The notes: generated by a model not told the origin, from the letters alone. A DNA stretch of 6,091 bases from Clostridia bacterium (GCA_017414585.1 JAFQLN010000118.1:1-6091); one strand, 5' to 3'; positions 1 through 5,977 are shown, counted from the first letter of the stretch. Translations and numbers: made by a program.

Positions 1-18
1 AGAAAGAATTTTCTTCAT
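1..18 (-). CDS. 5' end of a downstream gene, cut by the window edge
   Basis: Only six codons are visible, reading MKKILS, and the gene continues beyond the left edge. The start is supported by an AAGGAG ribosome binding site at 30-35, 11 nt before the ATG, and by a plausible promoter at 98-126. A Lys-Lys-hydrophobic beginning is typical of a signal peptide or membrane protein, but six residues cannot show this. The gene is in the same orientation as alr, which ends 222 bp upstream, and it appears to have its own promoter. No function can be given. Confidence 0.45.
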
Positions 19-57
19 CTTTTTCTGTGCTCCTTATAAAAATGAATAATTGTTTTT

Positions 58-95
58 AGGGACAGGTGCGCCAATCCGTACCCTTCCCTGTGCCT
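58..95. repeat. Imperfect inverted repeat (AGGGACAGG / CCTGTGCCT)
   Basis: Two 9-bp arms at 58-66 and 87-95 are complementary except for one central mismatch, and are separated by 20 bp. The predicted start site near 91 lies inside one arm, so an RNA hairpin would be incomplete; a DNA-level site or a remnant repeat is more likely. The GGGACAGGTG core at 59-68 recurs at 6051-6060. Similar GGGACAGG-type palindromes occur as REP-like repeats in other bacteria, but membership here is unverified. Confidence 0.4.
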
Positions 96-97
96 AT

Positions 98-126
98 ATA
101 TTACCACATCGTGGTTTTTGTTGCAA
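98..126 (-). promoter_or_regulatory. Candidate sigma-A promoter for the gene starting at position 18
   Basis: On the minus strand a -35 box TTGCAA (121-126) is followed by a 17-nt spacer and a -10 box TAATAT (98-103). TGG directly precedes the -10, which gives an extended -10. Transcription would start near 91, leaving a leader of about 70 nt before the ATG at 18. A 13-bp palindrome, ACCAC-N3-GTGGT (103-115), sits in the spacer and touches the -10, so it could be an operator. Both boxes match consensus only 4 of 6, so the spacing and extended -10 carry most of the weight. Confidence 0.45.
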
Positions 127-161
127 GATATTTCCTCAAGGTGTAATATAAGTGAAATATT

Positions 162-195
162 AAACGGGAATAAATATTGCCGTTCAATCCCGTTT
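162..195 (-). terminator. Stem-loop downstream of alr, possible weak terminator
   Basis: A perfect 8-bp stem, AAACGGGA with TCCCGTTT (162-169 and 188-195), encloses an 18-nt loop, 45 bp after the alr stop codon. The sequence following it on the minus strand is AT-rich (AATATTTCAC) but has no clean T-run. It therefore fits a canonical intrinsic terminator poorly. It is the only candidate between alr and the next gene. Confidence 0.3.
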
Positions 196-240
196 GTGTC
201 TGTATTTTATTGGGTATACAAGATATGGTAGTGCAGCTTT

Positions 241-1419
241 TCAATCCTCCGGCACCCGTGCAACACGCTGTGTGATGCCGCAGACGATTTCGTAATGAAT
301 CGTATCCCCGCGGCGTGCGAGACCGGCGATCATCGTTCCGTCGTCCCCGCCGAAGAGGATCACGCGGTCGCCCGTATCAATATCGGCAAAGTCCGTGACG
401 TCCGCCATGAACTGATCCATGCAGATGCGTCCGATCACGCGCACTTCATGTCCGCGGATTTTCACCGTGCATCCGGCAAAGCGGCGCTCGAATCCGTCCC
501 CGTACCCTGCCGCCACGGTTGCGATGTTCATATCGCGTTCTGCGGTGAACGTCCCTCCGTAGCCGACCGATTCGCCTTTTTTCACACGGTGGATCTGTAC
601 GACAGTGGATGAAAAGGTCATGACGGGCGCAAAGCGGGGGTCGATCGTTCCGTCCGGCATGAGTCCGTACAGTGCAATCCCGGCACGCACGGCGTCACAT
701 CGCACGCCCGGCAGTCCCAGAGCGGCAGCGGAATTGGCGGCATGGCGCACGCCGCAGTCCACGCCTCTGTGTTCGAGCAGATCGAGTGCGCGTTCCCAGC
801 GTGCTGTCTGCTTTGCGGTCAGGCTGTCCGGTGCGGGAGAAGATGCATCGGCGAGGTCGTCATCCGCGGCGGCAAAGTGGGTGAAGATGCCCTCCGGACG
901 GAGATTTTTATCCCCGGCAAGTGCGGCGATCTGTTCGACGGTTTCGGCGATGCTGTCCTCGTCTGCGGCAAATCCGACGCGGTTCATGCCGGTATCGAGC
1001 TTGACATGGATGCGCAGGGCATGGGCGGTGCCGTTTTCTTCATTATATACAGAGACCGCATCGGAGAGCAGGCGTGCGTTTTCGGCACAGACCACGGCGC
1101 AGATAATATCGTTTTCGAGCAGAAACGCGATGTTGTCCGGGTCGGCACGTCCGAGGATGAGGATATCGGGGTGTCTGCCGAGGCGGTTTTCCAGCGCACG
1201 CAGTTCGACCGCTTCCTCCTCGGACGACACGGCGAAGAAGGAGCATCCCGCATCGCCCAGCACAGCGGACACAAGGTCGATTCCGTGTCCGTAGGCGTTT
1301 GCCTTGACGACAGCGATCATGCGCACGGCAGGATTTTCGCTCTTTGCGATCTGTTCGATGGTACGGTAATTGTTCACAAGCGCGGTACGGTTTATGTACG
1401 CGGTATTTTTATGTTTCAT
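241..1419 (-). CDS. alr: Alanine racemase
   Basis: This 392-residue protein is a full-length PLP-dependent alanine racemase, a cytoplasmic enzyme interconverting L- and D-alanine for peptidoglycan synthesis. The N-terminal barrel carries the PLP lysine K39 in VVKANAYGHG. Other family motifs are KLDTGMNRVG (140-149), THFAAAD (180-186), RHAANSAA (225-232) and RAGIALYG (245-252). The C-terminal beta domain has the second catalytic base Y287 in VGYGGTFTA and the RICMDQ motif at 331-336. The start at 1419 is chosen over an in-frame extension to 1500 because K39 then sits at the family's usual position, and an AGAAGG ribosome binding site lies about 7 nt upstream. The ATG overlaps the stop of the lipoprotein gene as ATGA, which predicts translational coupling. 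Nothing in the active-site motifs is missing, so the enzyme should be functional. Confidence 0.97.
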   Translation of the reverse strand: MKHKNTAYINRTALVNNYRTIEQIAKSENPAVRMIAVVKANAYGHGIDLVSAVLGDAGCSFFAVSSEEEAVELRALENRLGRHPDILILGRADPDNIAFLLENDIICAVVCAENARLLSDAVSVYNEENGTAHALRIHVKLDTGMNRVGFAADEDSIAETVEQIAALAGDKNLRPEGIFTHFAAADDDLADASSPAPDSLTAKQTARWERALDLLEHRGVDCGVRHAANSAAALGLPGVRCDAVRAGIALYGLMPDGTIDPRFAPVMTFSSTVVQIHRVKKGESVGYGGTFTAERDMNIATVAAGYGDGFERRFAGCTVKIRGHEVRVIGRICMDQFMADVTDFADIDTGDRVILFGGDDGTMIAGLARRGDTIHYEIVCGITQRVARVPED

Positions 1420-1949
1420 GAGGGACCTTCTGAGGTGGGATTTTGTGGGATATAGTTCTGCACGGTCACTGTGCGCATCTCCCCGTTCACGGCGGGACAC
1501 TCCACGGCGCAGGGCAGGAGATTTTCATCGAGGGTCAGCGTTCCCTGCGGGAGGGAGAGGATGGTTCTGTCTCCGTCTTCGGAACGCACCGGCACCGGGG
1601 ACTCGGCAAGGGGAGCATAGAGCACATCGAGAAAGGCAGTCAGTCCGGCGGCGGCGTTCGGGGAAAGGGGGATGCTTGTTCCGTCGGCTGTGATGACGGT
1701 ACAGGAGGCGGGCGAGACAAATACGGCGATTCCCTGCGAGCGTTCGGGGGAAACGATGGTCAAGGTGACCGCATCTCCCTGCCGCACGGCATCGCACAGG
1801 ACTTCGGTGCTGCCGGAAGAAAACACTGCCGTGAAGCGCGCGTCTTTGTCCCTGTAAGCAAGCAGACTGTCCGGCGTACAGGAAGCAAGCAGAACAGTCA
1901 GCAGAAGAAGCGCGGCGGATTTTTTCAGAAAAAGCTCTAATAGTGACAT
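1416..1949 (-). CDS. Small lipoprotein immediately upstream of alr (possibly YdcC/LolA-like)
   Basis: This 177-residue protein begins with a lipoprotein signal peptide: K9-K10, a run of leucines and alanines (11-22), then lipobox LASC with the lipidated cysteine at C24. The mature part of about 154 residues is rich in alternating beta-strand patterns, including GDAVTLTIVSPE, TVITADGTSIPL and a C-terminal TLTLDENLLPCAV. It has no catalytic motif I recognise. The strand-rich pattern and position recall B. subtilis ydcC, a LolA-fold lipoprotein gene just upstream of alr, but sequence homology is not shown. The start at 1949 has GGAG 6 nt upstream; an in-frame extension to 1994 would add 15 charged residues before the signal peptide and is rejected. 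The stop overlaps the alr start by 4 bp. No good promoter is seen in the 78-bp gap before it, so it probably shares the transcript from 2605-2633. Confidence 0.85.
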   Translation of the reverse strand: MSLLELFLKKSAALLLLTVLLASCTPDSLLAYRDKDARFTAVFSSGSTEVLCDAVRQGDAVTLTIVSPERSQGIAVFVSPASCTVITADGTSIPLSPNAAAGLTAFLDVLYAPLAESPVPVRSEDGDRTILSLPQGTLTLDENLLPCAVECPAVNGEMRTVTVQNYIPQNPTSEGPS

Positions 1950-2027
1950 ATACCGCTCCGTTGAATGATTGTCCCGGGAATCCGGGCACTTCATTCTACG
2001 CAGCGGTACGGAAAAATATGCGTATAA

Positions 2028-2567
2028 TCAGTAGCGCATGGTGGTGACGACGGTTCCCTTGGAATTGTAGAACTTCATCACCTTGAGCATCTTGTTGATC
2101 GCTTCAAAGTAGACAACCGTGGTCTTGCCTTCCTTTTCGAGACGTGCGAAATAGGAGTCGGTGCTCTTGGAGTTTCCTCTGCAGTCGAGGATGGTATCCG
2201 CATTTGCCCACTGATCCTTGTATTCGTCGGTCATGGGTGCGATGAGGGAGAATTCGGAAACGAGGTTTTCAAAAACGACCGTTCCCTTGCCGCTTCCGTT
2301 GAGCTCCTGAATCTTGAGCTTGGCATTGACGACTTCGTACTTGCGTTCTTCCTTGACGAGACGCCAGGTGAACCAGACAAGTGCGACGAGCAGAACGAAC
2401 AGAACCCCGCCCCAGACAGCGGCACCGCCCTGTGTAAGTGCGATGAGGATTACGATAACTGCAAGTGCGAGCAGATAGATGCCGATGAGCACGATGCGTT
2501 TTCTCAGGTTTTTGCCTTCCGGCTTTTTTTCCACGGTATATTCCGCGTAGTTGATGGATTCATCCAT
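2028..2567 (-). CDS. Conserved-type two-TM membrane protein of unknown function
   Basis: This 179-residue protein has a charged N-terminus (1-24), two hydrophobic helices at about 25-44 and 50-70, and a soluble domain at 72-179. Positive residues K19, R22-R24 before helix 1 and R69, K72 after helix 2 suggest that both ends are cytoplasmic. The soluble domain opens with KYEVVNAKLKIQEL and contains FSLIAP and a C-terminal strand-rich segment. This pattern, two helices then a Y-E-x-x-N-x-x-L-x-I stretch, reminds me of the DUF6106 family of clostridial membrane proteins, but that is recollection only. The start is firm: GGAGG lies 9 nt upstream and a near-consensus promoter at 2605-2633. No catalytic residues are evident. 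It is the first gene of the likely unit with the lipoprotein and alr. Confidence 0.85.
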   Translation of the reverse strand: MDESINYAEYTVEKKPEGKNLRKRIVLIGIYLLALAVIVILIALTQGGAAVWGGVLFVLLVALVWFTWRLVKEERKYEVVNAKLKIQELNGSGKGTVVFENLVSEFSLIAPMTDEYKDQWANADTILDCRGNSKSTDSYFARLEKEGKTTVVYFEAINKMLKVMKFYNSKGTVVTTMRY

Positions 2568-2604
2568 GAATAAAGTCCTCCGTAATCAGATTGATTCAAT
2601 ATAC

Positions 2605-2633
2605 AGTATAACATAAAGTCATCCGCTTTTCAA
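2605..2633 (-). promoter_or_regulatory. Strong sigma-A promoter for the two-TM protein, lipoprotein and alr
   Basis: On the minus strand a -35 box TTGAAA (2628-2633), a 17-nt spacer and a -10 box TATACT (2605-2610) each match consensus 5 of 6. A TGT directly before the -10 adds an extended -10. Transcription should begin near 2598, about 30 nt before the ATG at 2567. An 11-bp palindrome ATTGA-A-TCAAT (2590-2600) overlaps the predicted start site and could bind a regulator, though it is short and AT-rich. Confidence 0.75.
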
Positions 2634-2702
2634 TGGGGATGGAAGAAAAAACCGCAGTGCATTTACTTTTATGTTGAATGAAGTATTTAAGTCTAACGAG
2701 AA

Positions 2703-2805
2703 GTCTGTCAGGTGTCCGTTCGGTCTGCACCAAAGCCTTCCCCCTTGTGGGGAAGGTGGCGAAATTTCGCATTGAAAATGCGGAATTTTGACGGATGAGG
2801 GTGAA
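2703..2805 (+). repeat. Left arm of the composite repeat
   Basis: The arm contains an outer block (2703-2726) that matches the right arm at 19 of 24 positions, then a 32-bp block (2727-2758) identical to the reverse complement of 2973-3004. After a 30-bp private segment (2759-2788) comes a 17-bp block (2789-2805) identical to the reverse complement of 2948-2964. The 32-bp block forms a hairpin, CCTTCCCC / GGGGAAGG, with a 5-nt loop. No T-run follows it, so it is not an intrinsic terminator. Confidence 0.8.
2760..2790. repeat. Private 14-bp hairpin within the left arm
   Basis: AAATTTCGCATT (2762-2773) pairs with AATGCGGAATTT (2777-2788) across a GAA loop, with one G-T wobble. Two more pairs, G-T and C-G, extend the stem to 2760 and 2790. 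The corresponding place in the right arm (2965-2972) is only 8 bp and forms a short stem with an all-different sequence. The two arms therefore keep a hairpin here but not its sequence. Confidence 0.65.
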
Positions 2806-2821
2806 GACGTGAAAATTCGAC

Positions 2822-2934
2822 CAGACTGTATGGGTATAGAATATCAGTCTGTATGGGTATAGAATACCTGTCAACACGGGCTAGAATACCTGTCAACACG
2901 GGCTTAGAATACCTGTCAACACGGGCTAGAATAC
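2822..2934 (+). repeat. Tandem array of five 22-23 bp units of two types
   Basis: Two A-type units (2822-2844 and 2845-2867, 23 bp each) read CAG(A/T)CTGTATGGGTA followed by TAGAATA(T/C), with the junction TA shared. Three B-type units (2868-2889, 2890-2912 and 2913-2934; 22, 23 and 22 bp) read CTGTCAACACGGGC followed by TAGAATAC; the middle one has one extra T. All five end in the same AGAATA(C/T). There are no spacers of unique sequence, so this is not a CRISPR array. Confidence 0.85.
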
Positions 2935-2947
2935 CAAATCACCTGTT

Positions 2948-3028
2948 TTCACCCTCATCCGTCACTTCGTGACACCTTCCCCACAAGGGGGAAGGCTTTG
3001 GTGCTGACCGGACGAACAGCCGACAGAC
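2948..3028 (-). repeat. Right arm of the composite repeat
   Basis: This is the inverted partner of the left arm: a 17-bp block at 2948-2964, an 8-bp variable segment (2965-2972), a 32-bp identical block (2973-3004) and a diverged outer block (3005-3028). It forms two hairpins, GTCAC-TTC-GTGAC and CCTTCCCC-N5-GGGGAAGG. It begins 54 bp beyond the permease stop codon. A permease transcript that reads through would carry these structures in its 3' end. Confidence 0.8.
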
Positions 3029-3082
3029 ATCCCGTAATATTCAAATTTTCCATTATATAAAGACTGTCGCCAAGAAAACCGT

Positions 3083-4030
3083 TCACCAGATCGGATGCGA
3101 GGCGAGAAACTGCGCGTAGGTCACCATCGGGAAAATCGAAAGCGTACAGAAAACCGTGGACGAGCCGACCAGTTCCGCTGCGTATCCGGGAGAAATCTGG
3201 TACAGTTCCCCGAACATGGTCACAACAGCCGGACAGGGCATGGCCGCCATGATCGTTCCGAAGACAATCATGTACTCCGGCAGACCGAGCAGCCACATGG
3301 CAGTCGCGGCGCACAGCGGCATCAAGAGGAGCTTCACCACATTGACAAGGTAGACGTTTTTGCTTGTAAACATCGTCTTCAGACTGCGCCTTGCGATATT
3401 CGCGCCGGATATGATGATCGAAATCGGCGTGCAGATTGCGGCGAGGTATGACGAAAGCTGCAGCACGGGTGCGGGCAGGGGAATCTGGGAGGCGTAGAGC
3501 ACGAATCCGATCAGGCACGGCATGGTTCCGAAGTTGAAGAGGATGCTTTTCGGCGTGATTTTGATATCGGGACGCTTGCGCGCGAGGATGAGAATCCCCC
3601 ATGTCCACACGAACAGGTGGAAGGACACGATATAGAACGCGCCGTAGAACAGTCCTTCTTTTCCGTACAGGCTTTCGACAATCGGGAAGCCGACAAAGCC
3701 GCAGTTGGCGAAAAACATGGCGTATTCCGACAGCTTCTGCTCGTCAAAATTGCGGATTCTTCTGGAGCAGAGGAAGGCAATAACTGCCATGAATGCGTGC
3801 AGGCAGAGTCCGAGCAGGAGAATTTTCAGTCCGGTTTTCAGGTTTTCCGCGGAATACTCCTGCGAAATCAGCGAATTGATGATCAGAAACGGCTGACCGA
3901 TTTTCACAATCAGCTTCGACAGCCGTTCGGTAGAGACAGCGTCCACATAGCCGATCTTCCCGGCGGCGTATCCGATCACGAGAAGCAGGGCTAAGGTGAC
4001 GATGGCTGACAGCAATGAAGTAAGAGACAT
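3083..4030 (-). CDS. AEC-family (auxin efflux carrier-like) permease
   Basis: This 315-residue integral membrane protein matches the AEC family (Mem_trans fold), with about ten hydrophobic helices in two halves of five around a more polar middle at about 145-175. Recognisable features are GQPFLIINSL at 45-54 (TM2), the helix-breaking NCGFVGFP at 109-116 (TM4), and, in the second half, ISGANIARR and AAMPCPAVVTMFGE. Characterised bacterial relatives transport dicarboxylates such as malate, or other small organic anions; the substrate here cannot be told. The start at 4030 gives a membrane N-terminus (SLTSLLSAIVTLALLLVIGY) and has GGAGG 4 nt upstream. An in-frame extension to 4063 would overlap the natural spacer and is not supported. 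The amidase stop is 37 bp upstream with no promoter between, so the two genes are probably co-transcribed. No clear terminator follows. Confidence 0.93.
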   Translation of the reverse strand: MSLTSLLSAIVTLALLLVIGYAAGKIGYVDAVSTERLSKLIVKIGQPFLIINSLISQEYSAENLKTGLKILLLGLCLHAFMAVIAFLCSRRIRNFDEQKLSEYAMFFANCGFVGFPIVESLYGKEGLFYGAFYIVSFHLFVWTWGILILARKRPDIKITPKSILFNFGTMPCLIGFVLYASQIPLPAPVLQLSSYLAAICTPISIIISGANIARRSLKTMFTSKNVYLVNVVKLLLMPLCAATAMWLLGLPEYMIVFGTIMAAMPCPAVVTMFGELYQISPGYAAELVGSSTVFCTLSIFPMVTYAQFLASHPIW

Positions 4031-4067
4031 AATACCTCCGGCAGAACGGGGGAGCAGAAGCACCGGG

Positions 4068-5912
4068 TTATTTTTTCACGTTCTCCCCGTCCTCGTAATA
4101 TTCAAAATAACGGTTTCTGCGTGCCGCCTGTTCCTGTTTATGCTTTCGGTTCAGCACAAGGATAACGGCTGCGCCCGCCGACGGAATCAGCACAATCAGA
4201 GCGGCAAGGAGCACGGGCAGGAAAGGAATGGCATCGGGATGCGCTTTGGTTTCCGTATGCTCATGTCCGCAGACGGTGCACCGGACGACCCGTTCCAGCC
4301 GGTTTTCCGACACGGTTTCAAAGTCATGCGGCAGAGTAGCACGCGTTTGTGTGATCACGTGCCCGCAGCGGCTGCACTTGCCTTTATAGAATCCCGCCGC
4401 CGCACAGGTAGACGCGACGTTCATCTGCTGCACGTAATCATGACCGGGAGCGGGGAGGATTTCTTCGACGGCGTACCCGCAGAGGGAGCAGGTTTCCGTT
4501 GTCCGTCCCGCCTGTGTGCACGTGGGTTCGGCAGTTTCCCTGACGAAAGTATGCGGGCAGGAAGAGATGATTTCGGTTTTCTCTTCTCCGCAGGCGGCAC
4601 AGCGGTACCGGACATATCCGTCCTCGAGGGGGGTGGGTTCGACCGACTCGGTTTGTGTCCACGCATGACCGGGAGCGGGGATCGTTTCTTCATAGGATGC
4701 CATGCAGACGGAGCAGGTATGCACGGTTTTTCCGGCTTCAGTACAGGTCGGGCTGACCGTTTCGGTTACGGCATAGGTATGCGCTTCGCCGGGTGTGGTG
4801 GTGGAAACAGTATTCCAGCAGGTTCTGCACACTTCGGTATGCACGCCGTCCGTCCCGTGTCCCGCCGCTCTGTCTTCGGTGACGATATAATCATGACCGG
4901 GCGCGGTGAAGGTTTCGTGGTATGTATGCACTTCGCAGGCATAACCCTTATCGTTAAGGTTATAGGCGATCTGGCAGGTATAGTCCGCAAAGCCGTCCTC
5001 GGTACAGGTTGCGGCAGCGGAGGCTGTTCTGCGCCAGTAATGCGCGTCGGGTGCGGGAGCGAGTTTTTCCGTTTCGGTTTTGATGCCGCAGACGGTACAG
5101 CGCCGGGAGGAAGTGCCGGTCAGGGTACAGTTGGAGGGGAAGTCGATCTCTCTTTCCCCGAAGGTATGGGTATGGTCCGTATAATATTCGACAATGGCAT
5201 CCGCCTGTGCTTTTGCCATGGCGCGGAGGTTTTTATCCTGATCAATCACGCCGGCTTCATTTTTATTGGAAAGGTAGCCGTGTTCGACGATAACGGAGGG
5301 GATGCCGAACTTGGACGACCATGTATTGATGGAATAGTAGTCGCTTTTTTTGCCGAGCTGCCATGCGCCGGGCATATCCCACTGTTTTTCATCGTTCCAG
5401 TAGTACACGCCGAGGGAATCGCCGGTATCTTCGACGTATTCAATGTCCCCGCGTGCAATCGGAACGGCGTCGGAGATGGCGTCGAGCAGTTTTCCCGCCA
5501 GTTCTCCCGCGTCGAAGCGTTCGATGACGGAGCAGTACGCCATATTTCCGTGGACGTAGGATGCGCTGCTGGAGTTGCAGTGGAGAGAGATGAGTACATC
5601 CGCGTTTGCTTCGGCTGCCGTAAGGACGCGCGGGAGGAATTTGAGGTAGGTATCGTCGGTGCGCGTCATGACGACATGGAAGCGGTCATCAGCGGACAGT
5701 TCTTCGGCGAGGTATGCCGCGATGAGCAGGTTATATTCTTTTTCGGTTCGGATTCCGGCATCGGTACCGCCGTCATGACCGCCGTGACCTGCATCGAGGA
5801 CGACAACGATTTTTCCGTCCGGGGTTTGTGCCGACACAGTGACAGAAAGCACGGCGAAAAGGCAGAGGACGAACAGGAGAAGGACGGTACGCATCCGTAT
5901 TTTACGCTGCAT
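4068..5912 (-). CDS. Membrane-anchored N-acetylmuramoyl-L-alanine amidase with CxxC repeat domain
   Basis: This 614-residue exported zinc amidase (Amidase_3 family) hydrolyses the bond between N-acetylmuramic acid and L-alanine in peptidoglycan. A signal peptide (about 1-28, ending SVSA-like) precedes the catalytic domain (about 35-245). Zinc ligands are H43 in DAGHGG, E57 in the TEKEYNL segment and H111 in SLHCN; the catalytic glutamate is E210 in VEHGYLSN. Residues 247-558 hold eight modules of about 25-45 residues, each built from a CxxC pair plus a spaced His, several starting TCTxAG; CxxC pairs are at 272/275, 362/365, 400/403, 438/441, 475/478, 513/516 and 545/548, and the second module is degenerate. 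A TM helix (562-587) and a basic tail anchor the C-terminus. The start at 5912 is chosen because GGAG (5925-5928) precedes it and the promoter suits it; ATGs at 5930 and 5894 are alternatives without a ribosome binding site. Confidence 0.92.
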   Translation of the reverse strand: MQRKIRMRTVLLLFVLCLFAVLSVTVSAQTPDGKIVVVLDAGHGGHDGGTDAGIRTEKEYNLLIAAYLAEELSADDRFHVVMTRTDDTYLKFLPRVLTAAEANADVLISLHCNSSSASYVHGNMAYCSVIERFDAGELAGKLLDAISDAVPIARGDIEYVEDTGDSLGVYYWNDEKQWDMPGAWQLGKKSDYYSINTWSSKFGIPSVIVEHGYLSNKNEAGVIDQDKNLRAMAKAQADAIVEYYTDHTHTFGEREIDFPSNCTLTGTSSRRCTVCGIKTETEKLAPAPDAHYWRRTASAAATCTEDGFADYTCQIAYNLNDKGYACEVHTYHETFTAPGHDYIVTEDRAAGHGTDGVHTEVCRTCWNTVSTTTPGEAHTYAVTETVSPTCTEAGKTVHTCSVCMASYEETIPAPGHAWTQTESVEPTPLEDGYVRYRCAACGEEKTEIISSCPHTFVRETAEPTCTQAGRTTETCSLCGYAVEEILPAPGHDYVQQMNVASTCAAAGFYKGKCSRCGHVITQTRATLPHDFETVSENRLERVVRCTVCGHEHTETKAHPDAIPFLPVLLAALIVLIPSAGAAVILVLNRKHKQEQAARRNRYFEYYEDGENVKK

Positions 5913-5948
5913 GGGCAAACAACACTCCATTTTAGAATATACTTCTAT

Positions 5949-5977
5949 ATTATACGGCGATTTGCGTCAAATTGCAA
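5949..5977 (-). promoter_or_regulatory. Sigma-A promoter of the amidase-permease unit
   Basis: On the minus strand a -35 box TTGCAA (5972-5977), a 17-nt spacer (5955-5971) and a perfect -10 box TATAAT (5949-5954) are seen. Transcription should start near 5942. That leaves about 30 nt to the ATG at 5912, with GGAG in between, but only about 12 nt to the ATG at 5930. The -35 matches consensus 4 of 6. The same TTGCAA -35 is used in the promoter at 98-126. Confidence 0.65.

Larger units (their letters stand above)
2703..3028. repeat. Composite intergenic repeat: inverted arms around a tandem array (MITE-like)
   Basis: Two inverted arms (2703-2805 and 2948-3028) flank about 142 bp that contains a five-unit tandem array. 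The element fills most of the 515-bp spacer between the permease gene and the 2605-2633 promoter without touching either gene. It encodes no transposase and has no convincing coding potential. Short reading frames across it have no ribosome binding site and only translate repeat units. It could be a non-autonomous mobile element, two convergent copies of one dispersed repeat, or an RNA-level structure. The segment types resemble dispersed intergenic repeats I recall from gut clostridia; this is unverified. Confidence 0.7.

Noticed and set aside
1973..1986. Stem-loop CCCGG-GAAT-CCGGG before the lipoprotein gene
   Set aside because: The 5-bp stem has no T-run on either strand, too weak to call a terminator or riboswitch.
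2596..2899. Minus-strand reading frames of 93 and 63 codons across the repeat
   Set aside because: They have no ribosome binding site, translate the tandem units and repeat arm, and run over the strong promoter at 2605-2633.
2822..2934. CRISPR-like array
   Set aside because: Units abut directly with no unique spacers, and no cas gene is present.
2868..2934. TTGACA boxes on the minus strand of the array as promoters
   Set aside because: Each B unit contains TTGACA, but no -10 box lies 16-18 nt downstream. They are part of the repeat unit.
2955..3608. 217-codon minus-strand frame
   Set aside because: It overlaps the permease gene in another frame and runs into the repeat. It has no ribosome binding site, and its Arg/His-rich product looks like a frame shadow.
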